Of a stretch of 55,924 nt of DNA, positions 1 to 10,600 are shown one piece after another (position 1 is the first letter of the stretch; each line of letters starts with the position of its first letter). Made by a program: the position numbers and the translations under genes. This stretch comes from Collinsella tanakaei. GTDB taxonomy: Bacteria > Actinomycetota > Coriobacteriia > Coriobacteriales > Coriobacteriaceae. The notes beneath the pieces are model-generated. The model worked only from the letters and a program-made list of their open reading frames with translations. It was not told the origin of the DNA and ran no database searches. Location: NCBI RefSeq assembly GCF_016900375.1, contig NZ_JACJKB010000016.1, positions 1 to 55,924 of the forward strand, read 5' to 3'.

Positions 1-98
1 GTGAAAGTTAGGGGACAGGTCCCATATTTGCAGGCAGATGCGGAGCCCGCGGGCTCCGCATCTGCCTGCAAATATGGGACCTGTCCCCTAACTTTCAC
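1..98. repeat. Perfect 98-bp palindrome at the contig edge
   Basis: Bases 1-49 are the exact reverse complement of bases 50-98, with no loop. The outer part carries GTGAAAGTTAGGGGACAGG, a relative of the TGAAAGTTTGGGGACAGG motif at 38968 and 43524. It lies 23 bp beyond the tex stop codon, so in RNA it could act as a 3' hairpin, although no T-run follows. The contig starts exactly on its first base, so the element may continue outside the window. A related palindrome with the same 49-bp arm length sits at 48360-48457. Confidence 0.9.
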
Positions 99-121
99 CG
101 CGTCCCGGCTCCCGCCGGCTC

Positions 122-2272
122 TTACTTCACCATCGAAAGCGAGATCTTGGCGCGTTCGCGATCGATGCGCTCGACCCACACGGTCACCGTGTCGCCCACG
201 GTCACCACGTCGCTCGGGTGCTTGACGAAGCGCTTGGCCATCTTCGAGATGTGCACGAGGCCGTCCTGGTGCACGCCGATGTCCACGAAGGCGCCGAAGT
301 CGACCACGTTGCGCACAGTGCCCGCAAGCTCCATGCCGACCTCGAGGTCGTCGATGCTGCGGGCGGCGCTGCTGAACACGACCTCGGGCGCGTCGTCGCG
401 CGGGTCGCGGCCGGGCTTCTCGAGCTCGGCGATGATGTCGAATAGGGTCAGGATGCCACAGTCGATCTCGGACGCCAGCGCCGACACGCTGCCCACGCGC
501 TGCTCGATGTCGGGGATGCCGCCCGCCGCGAGGTCGGCCGCACCCACGCCGGCGCGCTTGAGCACCTCGCGCGCCACCGCATAGCTCTCGGGATGCACGC
601 TCGTGGCATCGAGCGGATTGTCGCCACCGGTGATGCGCAGGAAGCCCGCTGCGTTCAGGTACGCCTTGGGACCGAGCTTGGGCACCTCCTTCAGCTGGCG
701 CCGATCGGTGAAGGCGCCGTGCTCTTCGCGATAAGCCACGATGTTCTTGGCGACTGTCGGCGTGATGCCCGACACGTAGGACAGCAGGCTCGCGCTCGCC
801 GTGTTGACGTCGACGCCCACGCGGTTCACCACGTCCTCTACCACATGGCCGAGCGTGCGCGCAAGCTCATGCTGGTCGAGATCGTGCTGGTACTGCCCCA
901 CGCCGATGGACTGGGGCGGAATCTTCACGAGCTCTGCCAGCGGATCTTGCAGGCGACGGCCCAGGCTCATGGCACCGCGCGTGGTCACATCGAGATCCGG
1001 ATACTCCTCGCTCGCGAGCTCGCTTGCCGAGTACACCGATGCACCCGCCTCGTTGACGATCGTGTAGCGCAGGTCGGGCGCGGACTCGCCGATGAAATCG
1101 GACACGACCTCCTCGGTCTCGCGGCTCGCGGTGCCGTTACCGATGACGATGGTGTTGATGCCGTACTTTTTGATAAGACGCGCCAGCTCGCGCTTCGTTC
1201 CCGCGATGTCGCGGCGCGGCGGCGTGGGATACACCACGCCGTGATCGAGCAGCTTGCCCGTCTCGTCGAGCACCGCCACCTTGCAACCCGTGCGGTATCC
1301 CGGATCGAGGGCGATCACGCGGGCACCGCGCACGGGCCGCGCCGAAAGCAGGCCCTCGAGATTCTTGGCAAAGACCTTGATGGCATCCATCTGGGCGCGC
1401 ACCGTGAGCTTGGCGCGCAGCTCGCGCTCGAGCGAAGGAGCCATGAGGCGCTTGTAGCCGTCGGCGATGGCGGCGTCGAGCACCGGCGCGAACACGCCCG
1501 CGCGGCGCGGCCAGCGGAAACCCAGACGCGCCACCGCGGCATCCGTGTCGACGCTCACGCGCACGCGCAGCTTGCCCTCGCGCTCGCCGCGGTCGATCGC
1601 CAGGATACGGTGGTTGGGGATCTTGCGCGCGGGCTCGGAGAAGTCGTAGTACGGCTCGTAGGGCGTCTTCTCGTCCGCATCGACCGCCACAGCAGCGATC
1701 TCGCCCGTGCCTTCGGTGAAGGAGCGCAAGTCGGCCACGTTCTCGGCGTCTTCCGCCACCGTCTCGGCAACGATGTCGGCCGCGCCGGCGAGCGCCTTCT
1801 CGGGCGTATCGAAACCGGCCTCGGCGGCCTCGGGCGTCACGTAGGCGCCGGCGGCGTCGAGCGCCGAGCCCTTGGTGGTCGCCTGCATGATGATCATGTT
1901 GGCGAGCGGCTCGAGCCCCGCCGCGCGTGCCTTGCCCGCACGGGTCATGCGCTTCTTGCGGTAGGGCTTGTAGAGGTCCTCGACGCGCTGCAGCTGCGTG
2001 GCCGCGCGGATGTCCGCCTCGAGCTCCGACGTGAGCTTGCCGGCAGCACCGATGAGCGCGATGACATCCTCCTTGCGCTGCTCGAGATTGCGCAGGTAAG
2101 CCAGGCGGTCGTCGAGCGTGCGCAGGGCGACGTCGTCCATGCCGCCCGTCGCCTCCTTGCGGTAGCGAGCGATAAAGGGAATGGTGTTTCCCTCGTCGAT
2201 AAGGTCAACCGCAGCTTGGACAGCTGCCTTCTTCAGGCCGAGCTCCTCGGCAAGTGTTGCGATGATATCCAT
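122..2272 (-). CDS. tex: Tex family RNA-binding transcription accessory protein
   Basis: 716 aa, normal for Tex. In order: a helical Tex N-terminal region opening MDIIATLAEELGLKKAAVQ; a YqgF/RNase H-like domain around residues 315-410 (RVIALDPGYRTGCKVAVLDE, IVIGNGTASRE); helix-hairpin-helix repeats around 470-545 (VGVDVNTASASLL, VPKLGPKAYLNAAGFLRI); and a C-terminal S1 domain ending at residue 716 (GMELAGTVRNVVDFGAFVDIG). Tex binds nucleic acid and is thought to help transcription or RNA turnover; no enzymatic activity is firmly established. The start at 2272 has a GGGGAG Shine-Dalgarno five bases upstream and the usual family N-terminus; an upstream in-frame extension of 33 codons is low-complexity and unlikely. 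The gene stands alone between repeats. Confidence 0.95.
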   Translation of the reverse strand: MDIIATLAEELGLKKAAVQAAVDLIDEGNTIPFIARYRKEATGGMDDVALRTLDDRLAYLRNLEQRKEDVIALIGAAGKLTSELEADIRAATQLQRVEDLYKPYRKKRMTRAGKARAAGLEPLANMIIMQATTKGSALDAAGAYVTPEAAEAGFDTPEKALAGAADIVAETVAEDAENVADLRSFTEGTGEIAAVAVDADEKTPYEPYYDFSEPARKIPNHRILAIDRGEREGKLRVRVSVDTDAAVARLGFRWPRRAGVFAPVLDAAIADGYKRLMAPSLERELRAKLTVRAQMDAIKVFAKNLEGLLSARPVRGARVIALDPGYRTGCKVAVLDETGKLLDHGVVYPTPPRRDIAGTKRELARLIKKYGINTIVIGNGTASRETEEVVSDFIGESAPDLRYTIVNEAGASVYSASELASEEYPDLDVTTRGAMSLGRRLQDPLAELVKIPPQSIGVGQYQHDLDQHELARTLGHVVEDVVNRVGVDVNTASASLLSYVSGITPTVAKNIVAYREEHGAFTDRRQLKEVPKLGPKAYLNAAGFLRITGGDNPLDATSVHPESYAVAREVLKRAGVGAADLAAGGIPDIEQRVGSVSALASEIDCGILTLFDIIAELEKPGRDPRDDAPEVVFSSAARSIDDLEVGMELAGTVRNVVDFGAFVDIGVHQDGLVHISKMAKRFVKHPSDVVTVGDTVTVWVERIDRERAKISLSMVK

Positions 2273-2410
2273 AGGGCTCCCCTGTTGTCGGGTGCAGGGC
2301 TGAACAAGAATACCCGCCCATGAGGGCAGTCGCAAGGGCGGCCTGCCACCGGATGACGCCGGCTTCGGCACGATGCGGCCTGGGTGCGCCCTGTCGGGCC
2401 ACCCCGCCGC

Positions 2411-2546
2411 GAAAAGCCCGGACTTTGGACGGATTATTCACCCCGGGGCCGTACAAGCCCCCTTTGGACCTGCGAAAACATCGAGGTCAAAAGAGCGCTT
2501 GTCTCGACCCGGCGTCAAAAGTCCGTCCAAAGTCCGGACTATTTGC
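2411..2546. repeat. Inverted-repeat element, about 136 bp
   Basis: The arm CCGGACTTTGGACGGA (2418-2433) is repeated exactly in inverse orientation at 2522-2537, with weaker pairing continuing outward. It lies in the 734-bp non-coding space between tex and the hydrolase gene. No copy of this sequence elsewhere in the window was noticed. The region from 2273 to 2410 should hold the tex promoter, but no clear boxes were seen. The stretch 2547-2746 shows nothing recognisable. Confidence 0.75.
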
Positions 2547-2746
2547 AGCCTGCATACCGAACCGCCACCCTGCCGCGACGGCCCGTCCTGCGAGGCAGCG
2601 CACATGGTCCGTCGGGCGCCGAGTGAATACGCTGGCAGATGGCCCGCTATGCACGGATCGCCCAAGCGCCTGCCGCCTTCCCACTTGCGCGGGCGCGTGC
2701 CGACGGGTCGCGCCGATACCGATTTTGCCGGCCCGAGAGCATGCCC

Positions 2747-2899
2747 TGGATGAAACCGCGACTTTTGTACCCGATTCCGAGAGCAGCCAGCCTCTACAGC
2801 CGCCAAATCCGCCCTAAGGCTCCGTCGTTTTGGCAGCTTAATCGGTTTCGCTACCTGACCTCGCTCTCATATCGGGTACAAAAGTCGCGGTTTCATCCA
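2747..2899. repeat. MITE-like terminal-inverted-repeat element (family 2)
   Basis: Both ends carry TGGATGAAACCGCGACTTTT in inverse orientation, continuing through GTACCCGAT, so each terminal repeat is about 29 bp. The interior is AT-richer and has no open frame of its own. An element with closely similar ends (CACTTTTGTACCGG / GGTACAAAAGTCGCCATTTC) lies at 45474-45670, so this is a dispersed family rather than a local hairpin. It ends about 100 bp upstream of the hydrolase start. Confidence 0.8.
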
Positions 2900-3006
2900 C
2901 AGTCCGCCTCGCAGCACCCCACATGAGCGTCCGACTTCCGGCCCAACGCCGGTTTCGCGCCGACGGATATGCAACAATGGAGCGCATCGCACGGGAAGGA
3001 ACCTCC

Positions 3007-3771
3007 ATGGATGAACGGAACGCCGAAAAGCAAGGTCGCAGGGTTTGGCCTCGTCGGGTGGCCATCGGCATCGCGGCGCTCATCATGACCGCAACAGCCG
3101 CCTTTTTCATCTATACGGCGGACTACTACCGCGCCGGCGATACCGCACGCCAGCTGGCAGAATCCCTTACCGCATCGGGCGAACTCACCGAGACGGACGG
3201 CTCCATCGCCATCGGAGACGACGACGCGGACGTCGGCATCGTGTTCTACCCGGGCGCCAAGGTCGAGGCGGCGGCATACATCCCGCTCGCCTGCGAGCTC
3301 GCCGAGCGCGGCTACTACTGCGTGATCGCGAAGATGCCCTTCAACCTTGCCTTCTTTGGTATCGACGCAGCTAACGGCATCATGGGCGATGCGCCCGAGG
3401 TCGAAAGCTGGTGGATTGCCGGGCACTCGCTCGGCGGCGCCATGGCGGCCCAGTTCGCCGCGGGGCACAGCAGCGAGCTCGAAGGCGTCCTGCTGCTTGC
3501 CGCCTACGCCGCGAGCGATCTTTCCGCCACGAACCTCGCCGTCAGCATCGTATATGGCAGCGAGGACGGCGTGCACAACCGCGATGCCCTCGAGAAGAAC
3601 GCCGCCAACCTGCCCGCAGGCGCGAGCACGACGGTGCTCGACGGAGGCAACCACGCCGGCTTCGGCGACTACGGCCCGCAGGCGGGCGACGGGGAGGCAA
3701 GCGTGAGCGCAGCCGAGCAATGGAGCCAGACCGCCGACCTGGCGGAAGAGGCAATCGAGGCAACCCGATAG
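3007..3771 (+). CDS. Alpha/beta hydrolase, membrane-anchored
   Basis: 254 aa. Residues 17-38 (RVAIGIAALIMTATAAFFIY) form one N-terminal membrane segment or signal anchor; the rest should face outside. The hydrolase fold shows the nucleophile elbow GHSLGG (Ser141), a candidate acid in YGSEDG (Asp187) and a histidine in GGNHAGFG (His216), a complete Ser-Asp-His triad. This matches the small extracytoplasmic hydrolases of the Abhydrolase_5 type. The substrate cannot be read from the sequence; carboxylic esters are likely. The start at 3007 was chosen because GGAAGGA lies six bases upstream; an upstream in-frame ATG at 2923 overlaps the repeat-rich leader and has no ribosome-binding site. Confidence 0.85.
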   Translation: MDERNAEKQGRRVWPRRVAIGIAALIMTATAAFFIYTADYYRAGDTARQLAESLTASGELTETDGSIAIGDDDADVGIVFYPGAKVEAAAYIPLACELAERGYYCVIAKMPFNLAFFGIDAANGIMGDAPEVESWWIAGHSLGGAMAAQFAAGHSSELEGVLLLAAYAASDLSATNLAVSIVYGSEDGVHNRDALEKNAANLPAGASTTVLDGGNHAGFGDYGPQAGDGEASVSAAEQWSQTADLAEEAIEATR

Positions 3772-3822
3772 CGGGAGCCGCCTTCGCCGTCGCCGCCAGC
3801 CCACTGACGATCCCGTGTTGAA

Positions 3823-3904
3823 CACCCACAACCAAGGCCCACAACCTAGGGGTTAGGCCGTTTCGAAAACGATTTCGGCTCAAGTTGTGGGTGCTTTGTG
3901 GGTG
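3823..3904. repeat. Imperfect inverted repeat between convergent genes
   Basis: CACCCACAACC...CCCACAAC (3823-3845) pairs with GTTGTGGGTGCTTTGTGGGTG (3884-3904, 21 bases in total) apart from a few mismatches. A second, inner stem surrounds CGTTTCGAAAACG. The element sits between the convergent hydrolase and acetyltransferase genes, where it may serve as a two-way terminator. There is no clear T-run. Confidence 0.55.
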
Positions 3905-3924
3905 ATGGCCCGAAAGGCCGCCTG

Positions 3925-4548
3925 TCAGCCGAGCCAGAAGCCGTCGACGGGCTTATCGCCGTCGTAGAGGGCATCGTCGCGGTCAGTGATGTCCCGTAGC
4001 ACGCGGCAGGGGTTGCCCGCAGCCACGACGCCCGCGGGAACGTCGCGCGTAACCACGCTGCCCGCGCCCACGACGGAGCCCGCACCCACCGTCACCCCCG
4101 GAAGCAGGATGGATCCCGCGCCGATCCAGGCGCCCGCGCAGATGCGCACGGGTTTGTTGTACTGCAGCCCCAGCGCGCGCAGGCGGGGCGACACGGGATG
4201 CGTGCCCGTGCAGATGGTCACGTTGGGGCCGATCATGACATCGTCTTCGATAAAGATATCCGTGTCGTCCACGAGCGTGAGCCCCATGTTGGCGTACACG
4301 CGGTTACCAAGATGCAGGTTAGCGCCGCTCCAGTTGGCGTGAAGCGGCGGCTCGATCATGCAGCCCTCGCCTGCCTCGGCAACTAGGCGACGCAGCAGCG
4401 CGTCGCGCTCGGCCATATGGCCGAACGGCAGACTGTTGTACTCATCGAGCACATCTCGCCTGGCCATCTGCTCCGCGAACAGCTCGTCGCTGTTGGCGAT
4501 GTACAGGCGGCCATCCGCCATGCGCCGCTTGATCTCTGCGAGCTCCAT
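3925..4548 (-). CDS. Maltose/galactoside O-acetyltransferase-type hexapeptide enzyme
   Basis: 207 aa, the usual size for the maa/lacA/nodL group. The N-terminal Mac segment (MELAEIKRRMADGRLYIANS) is typical of maltose O-acetyltransferase. It is followed by hexapeptide repeats forming a left-handed beta helix at about residues 75-185 (VTVGAGSVVGAGSVVTRDV), with the catalytic histidine in TGTHPVSP (His117). These enzymes transfer acetyl from acetyl-CoA to a sugar hydroxyl in the cytoplasm; the sugar cannot be told from sequence. The start at 4548 has a GGGAGGG site four bases upstream. The gene stands alone. Confidence 0.9.
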   Translation of the reverse strand: MELAEIKRRMADGRLYIANSDELFAEQMARRDVLDEYNSLPFGHMAERDALLRRLVAEAGEGCMIEPPLHANWSGANLHLGNRVYANMGLTLVDDTDIFIEDDVMIGPNVTICTGTHPVSPRLRALGLQYNKPVRICAGAWIGAGSILLPGVTVGAGSVVGAGSVVTRDVPAGVVAAGNPCRVLRDITDRDDALYDGDKPVDGFWLG

Positions 4549-4657
4549 AGACCCTCCCCTTTCCGAACATGTGCCCCATGATGGCACAAAAGAGGGCGGG
4601 CACGCGCGCCGAAGCGCAAAGCGTACCCGCCCCGAAATCAGTCGCCCCCGCAAGCCG

Positions 4658-7600
4658 CTAGGCGAAGGGATCGAGCTGGTCGACGGCGCGCAGACGCATC
4701 ATGAGGGTCGCCATCTGGGCGCGCGTGCAGGCGCCCTGGGCATCGAGGAGCACCGAGCCGTCAGGCTGGTCGACACCGCTGATGATGTCGGCGGCCACAC
4801 CCCACGACATACTCTCGAGCGCCCAAGCGGACACCCCGCCCGCATCGGGGAATGGCGAAAGATCGATGCGCGCCGACACGTCGTTACCGCTCAGCTGCTC
4901 CCACCGCATCATCACGGCGGTCGCCTGCTCGCGCGTGAGCGGATCGTTCGGCCCGAACAGGTCGGTTCCCTCGTAGCCCACGAAGACGCCGGCCGACTGT
5001 GCCCACAGGACGGAATCCGCGAACCAATCGTCCTCGCTCACGTCGGAGAAGCCCTTGGCGTCCGTCGCGGATGGCCTGCCCTCGGCGTTCCAGATAATCT
5101 GCGCCATCTGGGCGCGCGTGACCGCATCCTCCGGCCCCATGAGGCCCGTGTCGCTGTATCCGCCGAGAATGCCGTGGACGATTGCCCAGTCAAGAGGATC
5201 GTGATACCACTGCGTGGGGTCGGCGTCGGGGAAGCGGCGCGAGGGGCAGAGGTCTCCCCCGTCGCATCCGAGCAGGACCTGCACCGTAACGCTGGATGCC
5301 GGCATCGTGAACGTGTAGGTGCCGTCATCGCGCGCAGCAAGCTCAACCAAGCGGCCCCGGCCATCGAGCGCGGAGATGTCGCGCAGCTCGAAGCCCTCAT
5401 CGGGGTCGATGGTCACCGTGACGGTCGTGCCGGCAGAAGCGGTCTTGCGATCCGCCGCGGCGCTTCCGTGGGCGTGCGTGTTCACCGTGACGGCATAGGT
5501 CGTCGCCGGGGGCCTCGGAGGATTGGGGCCCACCGTGCTCCATTGCGCGTAAAGCGTGACGATAGCGCCGTCCTCCGTGGTGAGGTTGCCCACCTGCGCT
5601 TGGTCGGCGTAGAAGGCACCGCTACCGTCCGCCTCGGTATTCCAGCCGCTGAACACGTATCCGTTACGCGTGAACGCGTTCGGCTCGAGCGTCTGGGCAA
5701 CGTCGTAGGTGAAATCCTGGGGGAACATAATTCCCTCGCCGCCGTTCGCATCGAACTTGACCTCGTACTGGGCCGGGCGCGCATGTCCTGTCAGGGCCAC
5801 TTTGCCCTGGACGGTGATGTCTTGGGCGCCGGGGTTATCGGCGTCGAGGCCATCCGGCATGATGCCTTCGACGGCATAGCCCTCGAAAACGTAGCCATCG
5901 GAGAGGCTTGCACTGATCGTGACCTTGTCTCCCGTGAACACGACTCTGGAGGATCCGCCGAGAGTGTCACCGAACCGGACATCCACGTGCTCGTCGACGC
6001 CCGCAACGGTGATGGTGCTGTAGTCGAGCGCGACGGTTGCCGTTTGGCCGTCTTTGACCTCCACCGTCTTGTTGCCCGCCGGATAGCCGTCTGCGATGAC
6101 GCGGTAGGTGCCTGGTTTGATCTCGTAGGCGGAGTACACGCCGGGCACACCGTCGTAGGCTGTCAGCGGAATCGTTTGCCCGTCCGCAACGAGAGCGATG
6201 TTGGCGTTTTCGACGGCGATGTTGTCCTTCGTCAGCGTGATAAGGACGTCGTCGCTCCATGCCCAGACAGCGCTTAGGATGTGGCCCTGCGGCTTGCCGT
6301 CGTCGTCGATCGTGCAGAGGTTGACAACGGTCTCCCTGTCGCCGATCAGCGTGCTATTCCCGGTTTCGCCGGAGATTGCCCAGCCGATGAAGACCTGACC
6401 GTCGTTGGTGAATGAGTTCGCTCTGAGCGATGCGGACTGGTCAAAGGTCATTTGCTGCGAGTCCATAGAGCCGCTGCCACCGTTGGAGACAAACTGCACC
6501 GTGTAGATCATCGGCTTCCACTGCGCATAAAGCGTGACGGTAGCGCCGTCTTCCGTGGCGAGGTCAATCACTTGCTCTTGATCGCTATAGGGCGTACCGG
6601 CACCATCCGCCTCTGTGTTCCAGCCCGTGAACTTGTAACCGGGCAGCTGGAACGTGCTGGCGGCCAGTGCGGCGCTCTTGCCGTAAGTCAACTTCTGCTC
6701 GCTCATGGCACCGGTCAGCAGATCGGTCGTGCTTGCATTTTCGGGAACATTCGCATCAAAGGTGAGGGTGTAAGAGACCGGTTGCCATTGTGCGTAGAGT
6801 GCAACTTCTCCGTCCTTCACCGCAAGCGCAGGCACGGTCGTGCCGGCCTCATATGTGACCCCATTTCCATCCGCCTCAGTATTCCAGCCAGTAAACGTGT
6901 AGCCCGCGCGGGTGAAGCCGCACCCGGAGACGAGCCAGTCCTCGTTCGTGGGGACGGACTCGGGATTCATGGAGCCCACGGCATCGGTGGCGTTGGCTTG
7001 GAACGTCACCGTATACGTATCCCGTTCCCACTGCGCATAGAGTGTGACGGTGGCGCCGTCGACCGAGGTGAGGTTGCTCACCGATGCCTCGTCATCATAC
7101 GTCGTGCCGCTCGGATCATCCGAGAGAGGATGCGCCTCGGTACTCCAACCAACAAAGGTGTAACCGTCGCGCGTGAACGTGTTCGAGGTGAGATTCTGCG
7201 ACTTGTCGAACGTAAATGACTGTGGGTTCATCGTGCCTTCGCCGCCGTTCGCATCGAAGGCTACGGTGTATGAGTTCGGCTTCCATTGAGCTTCCAGGGT
7301 CACGGTCTCATTGTCAGATTTTGCGAGGTTCCGGACTGTCGCCTCGTCGTCATATTCCGCCGTGCCGCCCTGCACCATCCACCCGGCAAAGGTGTAACCC
7401 GGCAGCGTGAACGCACAGGCAGGAAGCTTGTACTCCTCGGTAGAGAGGAGGTCCGTCATCGTGGCCATCTTGCCCGATGCCTGGCCCTTGGTGCTTGCGT
7501 CGGCAGGATAGTTGGACTCGAACGAGACGCTGTAGGAAGCCGGGCGCGCATGCGCTGTGATGGTCACGCCACCGTTCACCTTGATTTCCTGAGTGTCCGG

Positions 7601-10600
7601 CTCGTTCAAAACCAAGTCGTCTGGAACAACGCCATCGACATCGTAGCGATCGAAGACGTAGAGGGCATCCGAATCGGGGTAGGTCTTCGCCTGGAGCGAC
7701 ACCTTCTCGCCCTGAAACACTGTTCGCGCGGTAGAGGTCGGCGACGTTGGGCTCTCCCCAATCCAAGCGTTTACATGTGCGCTATCCGCAGACTTCACGG
7801 TAATCGTGCAGTAACTCGCGCTGAATGAATTGCTCTTGCCGTTTTCCACAGTGATTGTTTTCTTGTCGGTCGGAAACCCTGCCGACTCGCCATCGTTTAT
7901 ATCGACATGATACGTACCAAGTTTGACATTTGAAAGGCCATAAACTCCTAAGACGTCAGTCGCAGAAAAGCCCTTCACGGTCTCTGATGAATCCTCGGTG
8001 CTCACGAGCACGATATCCTCACCCGGATTATCCAGCACGACCGGTTCGCCGTTGTTGAAAATCGTGATGACGACGGCGTTGTTGGGCAACCACTGCGCGG
8101 TCAGTGTGCGGCCGATCGGCTTGTCACCGGAAGACTGCTGGTCGAACGTGCACAGGTTGGTCACGGCCTCACCGTCGACGTAGAGATTCTCGTCTCCATC
8201 CTTCCAGTACAGGAAGCTAGAGCTACTGCCCGACGGAGGTTTGAACGCATTCCGGTCAAGTGCCTCCTTCTGGTCGAACGTCATCACCTGAGACTTCATC
8301 TCACCCGTCCCATCGCCGGACTCAAACTTCACCTCATACGTATACGGCTCCCACTGGGCGTACAGCGTGACGGTACCGTCGTCCGCGTCGAGGAACAGGT
8401 CGTTCCTGATGAGAGCGCCGCCTTCGTAGTCGTCGCCAAACCCATCGGGATCGGTGTTCCATTCGGTGAAGCGGTATCCGGGCAGCGAGAAGCCGCCCGA
8501 GTTGATATGCGCATCTTTGGCATCAGCCTCAACATAAGCGTGCTGGGTATCTCCAACCAGCTCCGTACTCGCATCCTCCGGCCTATTCCCCTCATAGACA
8601 ATCGTGTAGGTCTTGGCCTCCCACACCGTCTCGAGCGTCGCCTCATTGCCGCCCTTATAAGTCCACACGCCCCCGGAGGAGTACTCCGTGTCACCGCTAT
8701 AGATCATGCCATTCGAATCCGCCACGCGCCGACCCACCGAGTCCGCATAGTGGTCAACCGCTCGGCCAAGGCCGTCCGTAGGCTCTTCGTCTATCTCGAT
8801 ACTCGTCTCGCCCACCGTGGCAAAGGCCGCTCCATCGTAGCCGTTCCCGCTCACCAGCAGAACGTTTGTCGTCGGCTTGAGCTGACCAGCCTCACCCGGA
8901 TAAACATTCCCTCGATAGGCAACCCCGTTCGCATCCTCCGCAGTGCGCGTATACGTGCTCCCAGGCAGATACACAAACAGGTTCTGCGCATCCCCGTCGG
9001 CAAGGGTGTACAGGTCCGTCGAGCCATAGTCGTAGCGTGCCGCCGAACTTCCCTGCCCGATGCCGATATTCAGGTCCGTAATCTTCGTGCTCGTCGTCAG
9101 TCCCACGACGGTGGCGACGGTGCGGTACACCGTCTCGTTGTTGCCGTTGACAAGCTTGCAGTCGTCGGCAAACGCGCGCACGGAGCCGCCGGTGATGACG
9201 GCAGGCGAATTGTCCCGCACAGCAATGGTGCCGTCGACGGTTCCACCGCTCACACTCACGTTCCTGGCGCGGTTCGAGCCGATATCGCCCGTGCTCGACT
9301 GTCCACCCGTAGCCCTGATCAGGCCGCCCTCGATGGTGATGATGGACAGGTCTTCGCAATACTGCCCGGCGCCGATGCCCGCTGACCCGGGGCCGCCTGT
9401 CGCCGTGATCGTGCCGCCCACGATGTGGATGCTATAGCACGAGGAGCATTGGTGGCTGGCGCCGATGCCCGCACCGCCCGTACTCGAGCCGATGGCCGTC
9501 ACGGTGCCGCCGCGCACGATGATGCCCGAAACGCTCACGTTCTCGCCTGCGCCGCATCCGATACCCGGCGCATCCGTGCCGCCGCGAGCAGTCAAAGTCA
9601 GGTTGTCCCGCTGATACGTTCCTATCGCGATTTTGGAGACAGAAGACGCACTTCCGCCACCGACACCCGCGGCGTACCCGCCGCCCGCGGCATCGACCGT
9701 ACCCCCGCCGACCGTAATCGCGCTGGCGCTGCCTCCCGCACCGCTGCCGATGCCGGCACCGCCGTTGGCGGACGTCCCGCCCTTAGCCGTCACCGTTCCG
9801 CCACTCACGGTGATATTGCTTGCGCGACCTCTCGAGCCGCTGCCGATGCCGGCGCCGCCACCCGAGCCGGTCGCGCGCACCGTACCGCCGATGATGGTGA
9901 TGTTCTCGGCATGGCCGCCCTTGCCTCCGCCGATGCCCGCCGAATTGGCGCCGCTGCCTGTTGCAATCACCTCTCCGCCGCTGATGGTGAGGTTCTTTAA
10001 CGTCAGGTTGCCATCTTTGCAGCCAATGGCGGGTGCGTCGTGCCCGCGCGCCTCGACCTTGCCGCTCTCGAAATGGATGTTGCCGGCAACGGTTCCCGAC
10101 CCCCCGTTCGAACCGATGGCGGGAGTGCTGCCTTCCGACGAGGCGACTGCGGTCAACGTCCCAGGCTGGCCTGCTGTACGCGTGCTGAAAATGAGCTTCG
10201 TCGCGGTTCCGTTCTTGCGGATGGCCGGCGCACCGCGATAGCCGCCCAAGTACACCTGGGCGCTCTCGAGGGTGATGATGTTCACCGTCGCGCCGGTCGC
10301 CTCGCCGATGGAGATGGCCGGCGCAGAGGAGAGGTCCCAGCCGCGGCCGGTGAAGTCGGCATCGATACGAAGGCCGTTCTCCAGATAGATGTTCACCGTG
10401 CCGTATTCTGGCGGCTGCACGACGATGCTCACGCGGTTCGTGCTGCCCTTCAGGTGGTAGTCCCCCGACGCGGTGATGCGGTAGTCGGCGCCTCGCTTCG
10501 CCGTGCTGACGTCGTAGTAGACGACATTCGCAGCCCCGACTTCGCCCGCATCGTCAACCGCATGGGCGCGCCCCACAGGAAGAAGGAGCGCCACGAGCGC

